NCBI RefSeq assembly: GCF_017894385.1
Contig: NZ_CP059560.1
Span: 1,426,001 to 1,490,000, forward strand
Reading direction: 5' to 3'
DNA from: Aromatoleum petrolei
Lineage (GTDB): Bacteria > Pseudomonadota > Gammaproteobacteria > Burkholderiales > Rhodocyclaceae
Length of the DNA stretch: 64,000 nucleotides
The translations under genes were made by a program, and so were the position numbers. Each line of letters opens with the position of its first letter. The first letter of the stretch is position 1. The notes under the pieces were generated by a model. The model made no database searches. It was not told where the DNA came from and saw only the letters and a program-made list of their open reading frames with translations. This document shows positions 52,381 to 61,296 of the stretch, piece after piece.

Positions 52381-53687
52381 ATTCGCTGCGGCGCACACTG
52401 CTGTTCTCGCTGCTCGGGGCCCTGGTGCTGGTGTTCGCGATCGGCGGCATCGCGACCTATCGCATGGCGCACAACGAGATCGACGCACTGATGGACTACA
52501 ACCTGCGCCAGTTCGCGCTTTCGCTGCGCGACCGGCGCCTGGCGGAGCCTAACGTCGCCCCCCTTGCGCCGCCTGAGGAGTCGCTGGATCTCGTGATCCA
52601 GATCTGGGACGACACCGGCGTCCGCCTGTACCTCTCGCACCCGCACACCGCCCTGCCCGCCCGCGCGCAGCTCGGCTACACGACGGTCACGACGTCCGAG
52701 GGCGACTGGCGCGTGTACTCCATTCCTCTGCTCGACCACGTGATCCAGATCGCACAGCCGATGGCCGTGCGCAGCCGCCTCGCTGCCCACGCGGCGCTGC
52801 GCACGCTGATCCCGCTGGTGGCGCTGATGCCGCTTTTGGGCGCCCTGATCTGGTATCTGGTCGGCCACGGCCTGCGCCCGCTCGAGCGCCTCGCACAGGA
52901 GGTGTCCACGCGCCGCGCCGATTCGCTCGACGCGCTGCCCCTGAAAGGCATTCCCGACGAGGCACAGCCGCTGGTGCGGGCGCTCAATGATCTGCTGCAG
53001 CAACTGCGGCAGGCGCTCAGCGTGCAACGCGCCTTCGTCGCCGATGCAGCGCACGAGCTGCGCACGCCGCTGGCCGCGCTGCAGATCCAGCTGCAATTGT
53101 GCGAACGGGCGCGCGACGACGTCACGCGTGCCGCAGCACTCGGCGAGCTGCGCACGGGCCTGACCCGCGCTGCGCACCTGGTGCAGCAACTCCTGACACT
53201 CGCCCGGCAGGAGCCCGGAGAGGGAGCAGCGATACCGCACGAACGCGTCGTGCTCGCCGACATCGCGCGCAAGTCGCTCGCCGATCACACAACCCTGGCG
53301 CACGAACTCGGCATCGACCTCGGCGCCGAACTGCTCGACGACGCCCTCGTGACGCAGGGCGACCCCGCCGCGCTGCGCACCCTGGCCGGCAACCTGATCG
53401 ACAATGCAATCCGCTACACGCCTCGCGGCGGCCGGGTGGACGTGTCGGTCGGAAAAGGCGAAGGCCGATGTTGGCTGCGCGTCGACGACAGCGGACCGGG
53501 CATCCCGCCCGAGGAGCGCGACCGCGTGCTGGATCGTTTCTACCGCCCCGCCGGCCAGCAGGCGTCGGGCAGCGGTCTCGGCCTGGCGATCGTCGACAGC
53601 ATCGCCCGGCGCCACGATGCGCGCGTGGTCCTGAATGCCTCGCCGTTGGGCGGCCTGCGCATCGCGGTGGGATTCCCGCCGACCTGA
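52377..53687 (+). CDS. Sensor histidine kinase, QseC/PmrB type
   Basis: The 436-residue kinase has two membrane helices (about 8-28 and 143-163), a periplasmic domain of about 110 residues, phospho-acceptor His226 in VADAAHELRTPL, and N/G boxes (LIDNAIRYTPRGG; SGSGLGLAIVDSIA). Layout and H box are those of QseC/PmrB kinases that respond to metals or acidity in other genera; the signal here is unknown. Confidence 0.92.
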   Translation: MNSLRRTLLFSLLGALVLVFAIGGIATYRMAHNEIDALMDYNLRQFALSLRDRRLAEPNVAPLAPPEESLDLVIQIWDDTGVRLYLSHPHTALPARAQLGYTTVTTSEGDWRVYSIPLLDHVIQIAQPMAVRSRLAAHAALRTLIPLVALMPLLGALIWYLVGHGLRPLERLAQEVSTRRADSLDALPLKGIPDEAQPLVRALNDLLQQLRQALSVQRAFVADAAHELRTPLAALQIQLQLCERARDDVTRAAALGELRTGLTRAAHLVQQLLTLARQEPGEGAAIPHERVVLADIARKSLADHTTLAHELGIDLGAELLDDALVTQGDPAALRTLAGNLIDNAIRYTPRGGRVDVSVGKGEGRCWLRVDDSGPGIPPEERDRVLDRFYRPAGQQASGSGLGLAIVDSIARRHDARVVLNASPLGGLRIAVGFPPT

Positions 53688-53709
53688 GGCACGGCAAATT
53701 CAGCATTCC

Positions 53710-53726
53710 CTTAAGTTTGATTTAAG
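53710..53726 (+). promoter_or_regulatory. PmrA/QseB-type box upstream of the protease gene
   Basis: CTTAAG-N5-TTTAAG is a direct repeat with 11-bp period, the same layout as PmrA boxes. It lies 65-81 bp upstream of the degQ-like start and 23 bp after the QseC-like stop, linking the two-component pair to the protease. Confidence 0.65.
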
Positions 53727-53790
53727 TCAGAGCCTCGTAGAGTGCCAACATCGTCCCGCTCCGTTCATGCGGGATGGGAGGATACGGATC

Positions 53791-55254
53791 ATGTCATTGC
53801 AGGCGCTCAAGTTACCCGTCATTGTCGCGGCGATTGCCGCGACGCTATGGGGCGGCTATGAAATAGGCCGCTCCGTCGACCAGCCCCCCAGCGCGACCAC
53901 CCCCGCGGTCGCGCGCAAGGGTGGTCAGCCGTACGCGGCCGCATCGCTGCCGGACTTCGGCAGCATCGTCGATTCCTACGGCCCCGCGGTCGTGAACATC
54001 AGCGTCGAGGGCACCGTGAAGACCGCCGCGCGCGGTCGCACGCCCTTCGGCCAGTTCGACCCGGACGACCCGTTCTCGGAATTCTTCCGCCGCTTCGCCC
54101 CGCGCGGCCAGGGCAAGCCGGGCGAGCAGATCACGCACGGCCAGGGCTCGGGCTTCATCGTCAGCACCGACGGCATCGTGCTCACCAACGCGCACGTGGT
54201 CGCCAACGCCGACCATGTCACGGTGAAGCTCACCGACAAGCGCGAGTTCACCGCCAAGGTCATCGGCATCGACAAGCCGACCGACATCGCGGTGCTGCGC
54301 ATCGACGCGCAGGACCTACCGACCGTGCCGCTCGGCGACCCCTCCGACATCCGCGTCGGCGACTGGGTGCTCGCGATCGGTTCGCCCTTCGGCTTCGAGA
54401 ACAGCGTCACCGCGGGCATCGTCTCGGCGAAGTCGCGCTCGCTGCCCGACGAGGGTTACGTGCCCTTCATCCAGACCGACGTCGCGATCAACCCCGGCAA
54501 CTCGGGCGGACCGCTGCTCAACCTGAAGGGCGAGGTCGTCGGCATCAATTCGCAGATCTACAGCCAGTCGGGCGGCTATCAGGGCTTGTCCTTCGCGATC
54601 CCGATCAGCGTCGCGGCGCACGTCAAGGACCAACTGCTCGCACAGGGCAAGGTCACGCGCGGACGCTTGGGCATCGCGATCCAGGACCTCAACCAGGGCC
54701 TGGCCGATTCGTTCGGGCTGTCGGTCGCGCGCGGCGCACTCGTGAGTCATGTCGAACCGGGCAGCCCCGCGGCCGCGGCCGGGATCGAACCGGGCGACGT
54801 CGTGCTGAAGTTCAACGGCGAGGCAATCGCATCGTCCGCGGAGCTTCCGCCGCGCGTCGCGGTGATCACGCCGGGCAAGCCGGTGCAGCTGCAGATTTGG
54901 CGCAAACGCAAGGCGCTGGAGATCACTGTCACCGTCGGCGAGCAGCAGCCCGAGAAGGTGGCGGCCGCGGAAACTCCGCCCGATGACGGCGGGCGCCTCG
55001 GCGTATCGGTGCGTCCGCTGACGGCCGACGAACAGAAGGAGGCGGAAACGCGCGGCGGGCTTCTGGTACTAGACTCATACGGTCCCGCGGCCCGCGCCGG
55101 CATCGAGGAGGGCGACGTGATCCTCGCGGTGAACGGCAAGCACGTGAACCGCGTGGACGATCTGCGCCAGCAGCTCACCGACGCCGGCAAGCACGTTGCG
55201 CTGCTGATCCAGCGCGACGATGCGCGCATCTTCGTGCCGATCGAACTGGGCTGA
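53791..55254 (+). CDS. degQ: DegP/DegQ-family periplasmic serine protease
   Basis: The 487-residue protein has an N-terminal membrane anchor or signal (VIVAAIAATLWGGYEIG), a trypsin-like domain with His135 (TNAHVV), Asp165 (TDIAVL) and Ser238 (GNSGGPL), and two PDZ domains (about 270-365 and 390-480). It degrades or refolds misfolded periplasmic proteins. GGGAGG lies upstream of the ATG. Subfamily (DegP, DegQ or MucD) cannot be fixed by sight; no long Q-linker is present, which favours DegQ/MucD. Confidence 0.9.
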   Translation: MSLQALKLPVIVAAIAATLWGGYEIGRSVDQPPSATTPAVARKGGQPYAAASLPDFGSIVDSYGPAVVNISVEGTVKTAARGRTPFGQFDPDDPFSEFFRRFAPRGQGKPGEQITHGQGSGFIVSTDGIVLTNAHVVANADHVTVKLTDKREFTAKVIGIDKPTDIAVLRIDAQDLPTVPLGDPSDIRVGDWVLAIGSPFGFENSVTAGIVSAKSRSLPDEGYVPFIQTDVAINPGNSGGPLLNLKGEVVGINSQIYSQSGGYQGLSFAIPISVAAHVKDQLLAQGKVTRGRLGIAIQDLNQGLADSFGLSVARGALVSHVEPGSPAAAAGIEPGDVVLKFNGEAIASSAELPPRVAVITPGKPVQLQIWRKRKALEITVTVGEQQPEKVAAAETPPDDGGRLGVSVRPLTADEQKEAETRGGLLVLDSYGPAARAGIEEGDVILAVNGKHVNRVDDLRQQLTDAGKHVALLIQRDDARIFVPIELG

Positions 55255-55465
55255 AGCCGCCACGATTGCCGACTGTCGCCCTGCGTCAGTGCCCCGGGGG
55301 ACGACAGTCTGTCAGCCTGAGGGGCACCGCATGGACGGCCGGGCAGGCGTCGCCCCCCCTGCCCCCTGCCCGGCGAGTCCTGCGGCACGCGATCGGTTGC
55401 CGCGAGCCCGACCGAAATCGCGCACCACGCCGTTCGCCTTCCCTGCTCCCCGTCGTTTTCCCCGC

Positions 55466-56035
55466 ATGCTCGTCGCCCGCATCGAAGCCCTGATCTATCG
55501 CATCCTGCGCTTCGCCGCGGCCGGGCATCGACTGCTGCTCGCTTGCAGCGCGCTGTCCTTCGTCGGCACGCTGACGGCGGCCTGGCCGGTGACCGCCGTG
55601 GTCGTGCCGGCGACATTGATGGCCGCGGGGCGCTGGCGCGCGATCAGCGGGGTGGCCGCACTCGGCAGCGCGATCGGCGCGACCGTGCTGATGGTGGTTT
55701 TTCACCATCTGGGCTGGACGCAGCTCTACGAGCGCTTTCCGGAGCTCGCGACCGACCCGTCCTGGGTGCAGGCGGTCGACTGGGGAAAGCGCTACGGTAC
55801 CGCCGCGCTGTTCCTGATCGCCGCGTCGCCCCTGCCGCAGACGCCCGCGCTGATGTTCTTCGGTGCAATGCGTCCGGATTACGCTGGCGTGTTCATGGCA
55901 ATGCTCGCCGGCAAGCTGCTGAAGTACGGCATCTTCGCGTGGATCTCGAGCCACTTCCCGGAGCGCGTCGGCCGCTCGCTCGGCGCCCTGCGGCGGCGCG
56001 GCCGCAAGCAGGGCACAGGGGACAGCGACGTGTAA
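55466..56035 (+). CDS. VTT/DedA-like membrane protein
   Basis: The 189-residue membrane protein has about five hydrophobic segments and a YqaA/VTT-type pattern (SPLPQTPALMFFGAMRP, AGKLLKYGIFAWIS). The family moves lipids or supports membrane potential; role here unknown. Start uncertain: an earlier ATG (55331) is possible but the extension is Pro/Arg-rich and not membrane-like. The 211 bp before the chosen ATG show nothing else. Confidence 0.65.
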   Translation: MLVARIEALIYRILRFAAAGHRLLLACSALSFVGTLTAAWPVTAVVVPATLMAAGRWRAISGVAALGSAIGATVLMVVFHHLGWTQLYERFPELATDPSWVQAVDWGKRYGTAALFLIAASPLPQTPALMFFGAMRPDYAGVFMAMLAGKLLKYGIFAWISSHFPERVGRSLGALRRRGRKQGTGDSDV

Positions 56036-56041
56036 CTCGTC

Positions 56042-56656
56042 TCAGGACTTGGCGCCTGCCTGCGGATCCTCGATCTCCTCCCAGCCGGTGATCATCGCCT
56101 TGAGATGGCTGCTCCACGTATGCCCCGTGGTGATCACATACACATGCACGATGAAGAAGCCGAGCATGAGGAAGGCGCCTATCGTGTGCAGCACGGCGAC
56201 CACGCCCAGGTCGAGCCCGAGACCGGCGGCATTGATCTCGTTGTAATAGAGATAAGCGAGCCCACTCAGCCAGATCAGCGGATTGATCATCAGCTTCACA
56301 TTGAGGTAGGCGAGGCGCTGCAGCGGGTTGTGCTTCCGCAGTTGGGTCAGGCGGAAAGGATGCGGCGCATGCGTGAAGATGCCGCTCAGGTAGTAGCGCA
56401 GCATCGCGACGAGGTTCTCGGTGGTCGGGATGTACTGCCGCCATTCGCCGGTCGTGAAGTGCCAGAAGATCGCGAACACCCACAGCGCGATCAGCGCCCA
56501 GGCCGCGCTGGTATGCAGCTCGCTGGCGTCGCCGTAGCCCAGCAGGGTGTAGGTGCCATGGATCTCGAAGCCGGTGACCATCATCAGGATGATGAGCAGC
56601 GCCTGCGACCAGTGCCAGAAGCGTTCGAAGCGCTTGAAGATGTAGATGCGTTCCAT
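56042..56656 (-). CDS. Membrane cytochrome b (b561/NiFe-hydrogenase or thiosulfate reductase type)
   Basis: The 204-residue protein has four helices with heme histidines in FERFWHWSQALL, SELHTSAAW, AVLHTIGAF and FIVHVYVITTGH, the DUF4405/cytochrome b type that passes electrons between quinones and periplasmic partners. AAGGAGATATC precedes the ATG. It lies 22 bp after the octaheme cytochrome gene, so it likely connects that enzyme to the quinone pool. Confidence 0.83.
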   Translation of the reverse strand: MERIYIFKRFERFWHWSQALLIILMMVTGFEIHGTYTLLGYGDASELHTSAAWALIALWVFAIFWHFTTGEWRQYIPTTENLVAMLRYYLSGIFTHAPHPFRLTQLRKHNPLQRLAYLNVKLMINPLIWLSGLAYLYYNEINAAGLGLDLGVVAVLHTIGAFLMLGFFIVHVYVITTGHTWSSHLKAMITGWEEIEDPQAGAKS

Positions 56657-56678
56657 GGTGATATCTCCTTGGCTTCGT

Positions 56679-58295
56679 TCAGCTCTTGCGGCGCAGGATG
56701 CGCAGCCCGCCATGCGCGAGCGCGCCCAGCAGCGCGCCGCCCGCCATCAGCCAGCCGGCGAGGTCGACGAGGGGATTGGCGTCGCGACCCGGGATGTACA
56801 CGCCTCCGACCTTCTCGAGGCGTCCGCCCTTCATGTGGCATTCGGCGCAGCCCACTGCGTTCTCCTTCGGCGCGACCATGTGCGTGATCGGCCACGACAT
56901 TTCGGTACGGATGAAGTCCACCTCGCCCGAGAACGGCGCACCGGAGACCTGCATGCCGGTCTTGATGGCCTTTTCCCAGCCGAAGTTCTTCCAGTACGCC
57001 GTGTCGTCGTTGCCCGCGGTGTGCGGGGTGACGAGCGTGTGGTTCACCGGGTCGTAGGGTTGCACGCCGACGAACACCTTCATCGGCCAGATCAGGGACT
57101 TGCCGTCGTCCGCACTGCCGCCGAGGCGGTTGATGCGCGTCACGCCTGCGTCCTTGTCCAGCTTGTCGCCCAGCAGCGTGTAGGTGACCTCGCCGTTGAA
57201 CCAGCGGTATTCGGGCACGAGGTTCTCGCCGAGCACGAAATCGCCCTTCTTCGAGTCGTAGATCACCCGCCCCGCCTCGTCCTTCTTGAGCATCGGCTTG
57301 CCGTCCGGCCCCATCTGCCCGGCGGTCGACCAGTCCCAGCTCGTCTTGGTCGCGACACCTCCGCGCGCGATCCGGGGGATGTGGCAGGTCTGGCAGGCGA
57401 GGACGTCGGTATGATCGTTGAGCTTGGCCGCATGCCCGCCGCCCTTGTGCGGCGCCTGGCCGTGACACGCGGGACAGGTCGCCGGCAGCGAGTCGTCCGC
57501 GCGACCGGGGATGTGCGCGCCCTGGGTGTCGCGCGCGACCGGGGTGTAGCGGCTGCCCGGCACGTCATGGCTCGAGGTGCGGTGGCAGGTACCGCAGGTG
57601 AAGTCGAGGCCGGTGGCGTCCATATGAACGTCGAGCTCCTTGTCCGGCGCCGCGAGCGAGGAGTCCATGTCGCCATGCTTGACGCCGTCGCCGCCGCCGC
57701 CGAAGAAGTGGCACGCACCGCAGGTGTCGCGGCTGCTGCGACCGACCTTCTGCGCGACCTTGGTCAGGTCCACCGCCTTCGCGAACTTGCCCGATCCCGG
57801 CGGGATCTCCGTGTCCTGATAGGGCGGATGGCCGGCGAGGCCCGGCAGCTTGCGGTAGCTCCCGGTGGTGTCGTGGCACACCAGACAGTCTACGTTCTGC
57901 TCGGCGGTGAAGTCGAAATTGGCGTCCTTCCAGCCGTAGCCGACGTGGCAGCTGGTGCAGAACGGATAGTTCGACGGGATCGAGATGCAGAAGTTGTTGA
58001 TGACGTTCTTCTTGCCCAGCTTCTGGTCGGTCGCGGGATTGAGGAATTCCCAGCTCCAGTGCTTTGTCGCGTGCACCTGCTTCGCCGCCTCCGTGTGGCA
58101 GATCAGGCAGGTCCGGGTGACTTCGGGGCCGGACGCGAAACTCTGCTGCAGCTCCTTGAACTTGCTGTGGTCGGCCGTGCTCGCCTTGGACACCGCGAGC
58201 ACTTCACCCCCGTGGAGCGCGCTGCCGAACAGCATGACGGCCAATAGCGCAGCCCGCCGGAACGAGGCATGCGGACCCGATCGATTCGTCTTCAT
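56679..58295 (-). CDS. otr: Octaheme c-type cytochrome, tetrathionate reductase (OTR) family
   Basis: The 538-residue exported protein has eight CxxCH heme sites (CLICH, CTSCH, CLVCH, CGACH, CGTCH, CPACH, CQTCH, CAECH) and the OTR-like FHISIPSNYPF-type and CHRTSSHDVPGSRYTP regions. OTR from Shewanella reduces tetrathionate, nitrite and hydroxylamine in vitro; physiological substrate uncertain. A C-terminal hydrophobic segment (LAGWLMAGGALLGALAHGGL) anchors it to the membrane. It sits between a triple rhodanese and a cytochrome b, so sulfur-compound electron transfer is likely. Confidence 0.88.
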   Translation of the reverse strand: MKTNRSGPHASFRRAALLAVMLFGSALHGGEVLAVSKASTADHSKFKELQQSFASGPEVTRTCLICHTEAAKQVHATKHWSWEFLNPATDQKLGKKNVINNFCISIPSNYPFCTSCHVGYGWKDANFDFTAEQNVDCLVCHDTTGSYRKLPGLAGHPPYQDTEIPPGSGKFAKAVDLTKVAQKVGRSSRDTCGACHFFGGGGDGVKHGDMDSSLAAPDKELDVHMDATGLDFTCGTCHRTSSHDVPGSRYTPVARDTQGAHIPGRADDSLPATCPACHGQAPHKGGGHAAKLNDHTDVLACQTCHIPRIARGGVATKTSWDWSTAGQMGPDGKPMLKKDEAGRVIYDSKKGDFVLGENLVPEYRWFNGEVTYTLLGDKLDKDAGVTRINRLGGSADDGKSLIWPMKVFVGVQPYDPVNHTLVTPHTAGNDDTAYWKNFGWEKAIKTGMQVSGAPFSGEVDFIRTEMSWPITHMVAPKENAVGCAECHMKGGRLEKVGGVYIPGRDANPLVDLAGWLMAGGALLGALAHGGLRILRRKS

Positions 58296-58311
58296 GGCGT
58301 TTCCCCGCTGG

Positions 58312-59463
58312 CTAGTTCTTCTCGACGATGGTGTAGCTGCCGTCGCGTGCCCACTTGATGTCGGCGTTGAGGAAGAAGGTCTTCAGGGCGGGCTTGTAGA
58401 GCTGCACCATGTCGTGTGCCTCGCCGCTGCGCCCGCCGGCACCGCAGAAGAAGACGATGGGCCGGTCCGCCGGCAGCTCGTCGATGCGTTTCTCGAGCAT
58501 ATTGACCGGGACGTTGAGCGCGCCCTTGAAGGTGCCCGCGGCGAACTCGCTGGGCTCGCGCACATCGATCAGTTGGATCGTGTCGGGCGCCTCCCTGTAG
58601 ATCTTCTCGAAGGACGCCACCGTAATCGTGCCGCTCTCCTTGCCGGCCTGGATCGCGGGCTTCGCAGCGCCGCCTTCCGCGGTCGGCCCGGCGCCGTACA
58701 GGCGCACCCACTCGGGATAGCCTTCGGGCACCACCTTCACCTGCGTGTAACCCAGCTTCACCGCCTTCGCGGCCGAATCCGAACTCAGCTTGCAGCTGAG
58801 GCCCTCGCAGTAGAAGTACAGCGGGCTCGCCTTGTCGGCCGGCAGGCGGTCGGCGAGCTTGTCGAATTGCGAGTCGGGAATACTGGTCGCGCCGGGAATG
58901 TGGCCCTTGTCGTACTTGCGCTCCTTCGGGCGCGAGTCGATCAGCGTCAGCGGAGAGCCTTCGTCCATCAGCTTCTTGAGATGGGACACCGACATCGCCG
59001 CCATGTGGCCGTTCTTCACCCAGTCCGGGAAGCCCGCCGCATACACGCGGATGTTGGTGTAGCCGAGTTTTTCGGCACGGAAGGCCGAGTTGTGGCTGAG
59101 CATGCACTCCAGCCCGTCGCAGTAGAAGATCAGCAGCGTGGACTTGTCCTGCGGCAGCCTGTCGGCAAGCTTGTCGAACTGGCTGTCGGGAAGGCTGAGC
59201 GCGGTCGGGATGTGGCCGGGATCGTATTTGCGCGCCGTCGGGCGCGAGTCGATGATCTGCACGCCTTCGGGCTTCGGCAGCACGGCATGGCGGGCGACGA
59301 AGTCGGCATCGACGAGCTGGCTGTACCAGCCGGCCTTGGCCTCCGGGGTGGCAGAGGGGGCCGGGCCCTCCGCGGCGAGGGCGGGCGCAGTGGAGAACGG
59401 AGACGGGGCGGCGCCCAGCGCCGCGAGCATGGCCACGAAGGCCACGGTGCGATGGAGTTTCAT
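58312..59463 (-). CDS. Exported triple-rhodanese protein
   Basis: The 383-residue protein has a signal peptide (LAALGAAPSPFSTAPALAAE) and three rhodanese modules: 1 with FYCDGLECMLS, 2 with FYCEGLSCKLS, 3 with FFCGAGGRSGEAH, each keeping the active-site Cys. Modules 1 and 2 share the RKYDPGHIP/RKYDKGHIP and SQFDKLADRLP segments and are recent duplicates; module 3 is different. Such proteins carry persulfide sulfur in the periplasm. It is co-directional with the cytochromes on either side (16 and 77 bp). Confidence 0.87.
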   Translation of the reverse strand: MKLHRTVAFVAMLAALGAAPSPFSTAPALAAEGPAPSATPEAKAGWYSQLVDADFVARHAVLPKPEGVQIIDSRPTARKYDPGHIPTALSLPDSQFDKLADRLPQDKSTLLIFYCDGLECMLSHNSAFRAEKLGYTNIRVYAAGFPDWVKNGHMAAMSVSHLKKLMDEGSPLTLIDSRPKERKYDKGHIPGATSIPDSQFDKLADRLPADKASPLYFYCEGLSCKLSSDSAAKAVKLGYTQVKVVPEGYPEWVRLYGAGPTAEGGAAKPAIQAGKESGTITVASFEKIYREAPDTIQLIDVREPSEFAAGTFKGALNVPVNMLEKRIDELPADRPIVFFCGAGGRSGEAHDMVQLYKPALKTFFLNADIKWARDGSYTIVEKN

Positions 59464-59540
59464 GATGGCTCCCTGAACGATGGCGGGCGCCGCCCGCGGC
59501 GCGCGCGGGCGGACGTCCGAAGATGAGTGAAAGCGGGTGG

Positions 59541-59933
59541 TCAGCTGCAGCTGGCCGGGGCGTCGCCGTCCTTGGCGCCCTTGATGACGAAGGCCTTGAC
59601 GTCCTCGAGCAGTTCGGCATCGGGCACGTCGGCGAACTTGTCGGCCGCCTTGTTCTGCGCGCGGATGCTGGCGCGGTAGTCCTTGCCGATGTACTTCTTC
59701 AGCGAGTCCTTGCCGGCGGCATGCTTGTCGGCCTTGAGGTAGCTCTCCCACTGCGCCATCGTCATCGTGCTGGGCGCGATGGAGCCGCCTGTCTGGGCGG
59801 CGTGGCAGGCCGTGCACACGCTGCGGTAGTAGATGCGGCCGCGCTTCCAGTCGGCGTCGTAGGCGGCGGCGCCGAAACTCGCGCCGATGAGACCTGCCGC
59901 GAGGGCCGTAAACAACAGTTGACGGGTTTTCAT
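59541..59933 (-). CDS. Small periplasmic c-type cytochrome
   Basis: The 130-residue protein has a signal peptide (FTALAAGLIGASFGAAAY) and one CTACH heme site in SVCTACHAA, plus a C-terminal Cys (PASCS). It is first in the operon with the triple rhodanese, octaheme cytochrome and cytochrome b, and probably carries electrons for them. Axial ligand could be one of the methionines in STMTMAQW. Confidence 0.85.
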   Translation of the reverse strand: MKTRQLLFTALAAGLIGASFGAAAYDADWKRGRIYYRSVCTACHAAQTGGSIAPSTMTMAQWESYLKADKHAAGKDSLKKYIGKDYRASIRAQNKAADKFADVPDAELLEDVKAFVIKGAKDGDAPASCS

Positions 59934-60042
59934 GACGTGACACTCCTGCTTGCGGAAACTGTCTTCGCCTGCCCGTCGGCCCGCTTCCAGGTCGCAGCCC
60001 GGGGAACCCAAGGGCATACGAAATCTGGAGCCATTCTATCAG

Positions 60043-60093
60043 CATTAAATTCGCATTTAATGATTCTCTTATTTAACTGTGACCCAGATCACT
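60043..60093. promoter_or_regulatory. Palindromes upstream of the sulfur-redox operon, including a CRP-like site
   Basis: CATTAAAT-TCGC-ATTTAATG (60043-60062) is a perfect palindrome. TGTGA-CCCAGA-TCACT (60078-60093) is a near-consensus CRP/FNR-family site. Both lie between the cytochrome c gene (minus) and the RlmN-like gene (plus) in a 297-bp gap; the AT-rich palindrome is about 110 bp from the cytochrome start. Regulation by a CRP/FNR-type protein is likely. Confidence 0.6.
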
Positions 60094-60230
60094 CGGGCGC
60101 GCGTTCTCGCGGCAAACTCCTGGGATCGGGTGTAAAATTTCGAGTCCTTGTGCACCGCAACGAGCCCGCCGGAAACGGCAGCCCCACCCGGCTCATGTGC
60201 CCACCGGCCGTCACCAGCACCGCCCCTTCC

Positions 60231-61289
60231 ATGCGTATCGAACACCTCCGCCAGCGACTGCGCGACCTCGGCGCCAAGCCCTGCCATGAACAGGCGATCC
60301 TGCGCGCATGGGCGCAGGCGCGACCGCTCGACAGCGGCCGCAAGCGTGCCGACGGCTTCCTCTCGCCGCGCATCCTCGGCGCCCTGCCCGCGCTCGGCGA
60401 AGAGCTGCAAGGACTGGCGCGGGTGCTTTCGGAACATCCCGGCGACGACGGCTCGGCGCGCCTGCTCGTGCAGCTCGCCGACGGGCAATCGGTGGAAAGC
60501 GTCCTGCTGCCGCGCGACGGCGTGTGCGTATCCTCGCAGGTCGGCTGTGCGGTTGGCTGCACCTTCTGCATGACCGGCCGAGACGGCCTCATCCGCCAGC
60601 TCGGCAGCGCCGAGATCGTCGCCCAGGTCGTGCTCGCGCGCGCCCGCCGCTTCGTGAAGAAGGTCGTGTTCATGGGCATGGGCGAGCCGGCGCACAACAT
60701 CGACAACGTGCTGGAAGCGATCGACTTCCTCGGTACCGAGGGCGGCATCGGGCACAAGAACCTGGTGTTCTCGACAGTGGGCGACCACCGCGTGTTCGAG
60801 CGCCTGCCGCAGGGGCGCGTGAAGCCCGCGCTGGCGCTGTCGCTGCACACGACGCGCGCCGAACTGCGCGAGCAGCTGCTGCCGCGCGCCCCGCGCATCA
60901 CCCCCGAGGAACTCGTCGAGCGCGGCGAGGACTACGCGCGCGCGACCGGCTATCCCATCCAGTACCAGTGGACGCTGCTCGCCGGCATCAACGACACCGA
61001 CGAGGAGATCGACGGCATCGTGCGCCTGCTCGCGGGCAAGTACGCGATCATGAACATGATCCCGTGGAATAGCGTGGAAGGTTTCGGCTTCGCAAGGCCC
61101 GAACGCGAACACGCCGAAGCCATCGCACGTCGGCTGCACGCACGCGGCGTGCTGACCAAACTGCGCCAGTCCGCGGGACAGGACGTCGACGGCGGCTGCG
61201 GCCAGCTGCGCGCGCGCATCGTCGCGCCTCGCACGTCGGCCGTGCTGCGACGTGTTCCCGCAACCGACGCGGACCTGCGGGCGGACTGA
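60231..61289 (+). CDS. RlmN-family radical SAM RNA methyltransferase
   Basis: The 352-residue enzyme has the radical SAM cluster motif CAVGCTFC in VSSQVGCAVGCTFCMTG, GMGEPAHN, and the C-terminal catalytic Cys in DVDGGCGQL. RlmN methylates A2503 of 23S rRNA and A37 of some tRNAs. Variations (GMGEPAHN instead of GMGEPLLN, CTFCMTG instead of CxFCxTG) suggest it may be a paralogue of the main RlmN, which usually sits elsewhere with ndk. The start MRIEHLRQRLRDLG is preferred to an ATG 12 codons upstream. Confidence 0.83.
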   Translation: MRIEHLRQRLRDLGAKPCHEQAILRAWAQARPLDSGRKRADGFLSPRILGALPALGEELQGLARVLSEHPGDDGSARLLVQLADGQSVESVLLPRDGVCVSSQVGCAVGCTFCMTGRDGLIRQLGSAEIVAQVVLARARRFVKKVVFMGMGEPAHNIDNVLEAIDFLGTEGGIGHKNLVFSTVGDHRVFERLPQGRVKPALALSLHTTRAELREQLLPRAPRITPEELVERGEDYARATGYPIQYQWTLLAGINDTDEEIDGIVRLLAGKYAIMNMIPWNSVEGFGFARPEREHAEAIARRLHARGVLTKLRQSAGQDVDGGCGQLRARIVAPRTSAVLRRVPATDADLRAD

Positions 61290-61296
61290 TCCGGCC

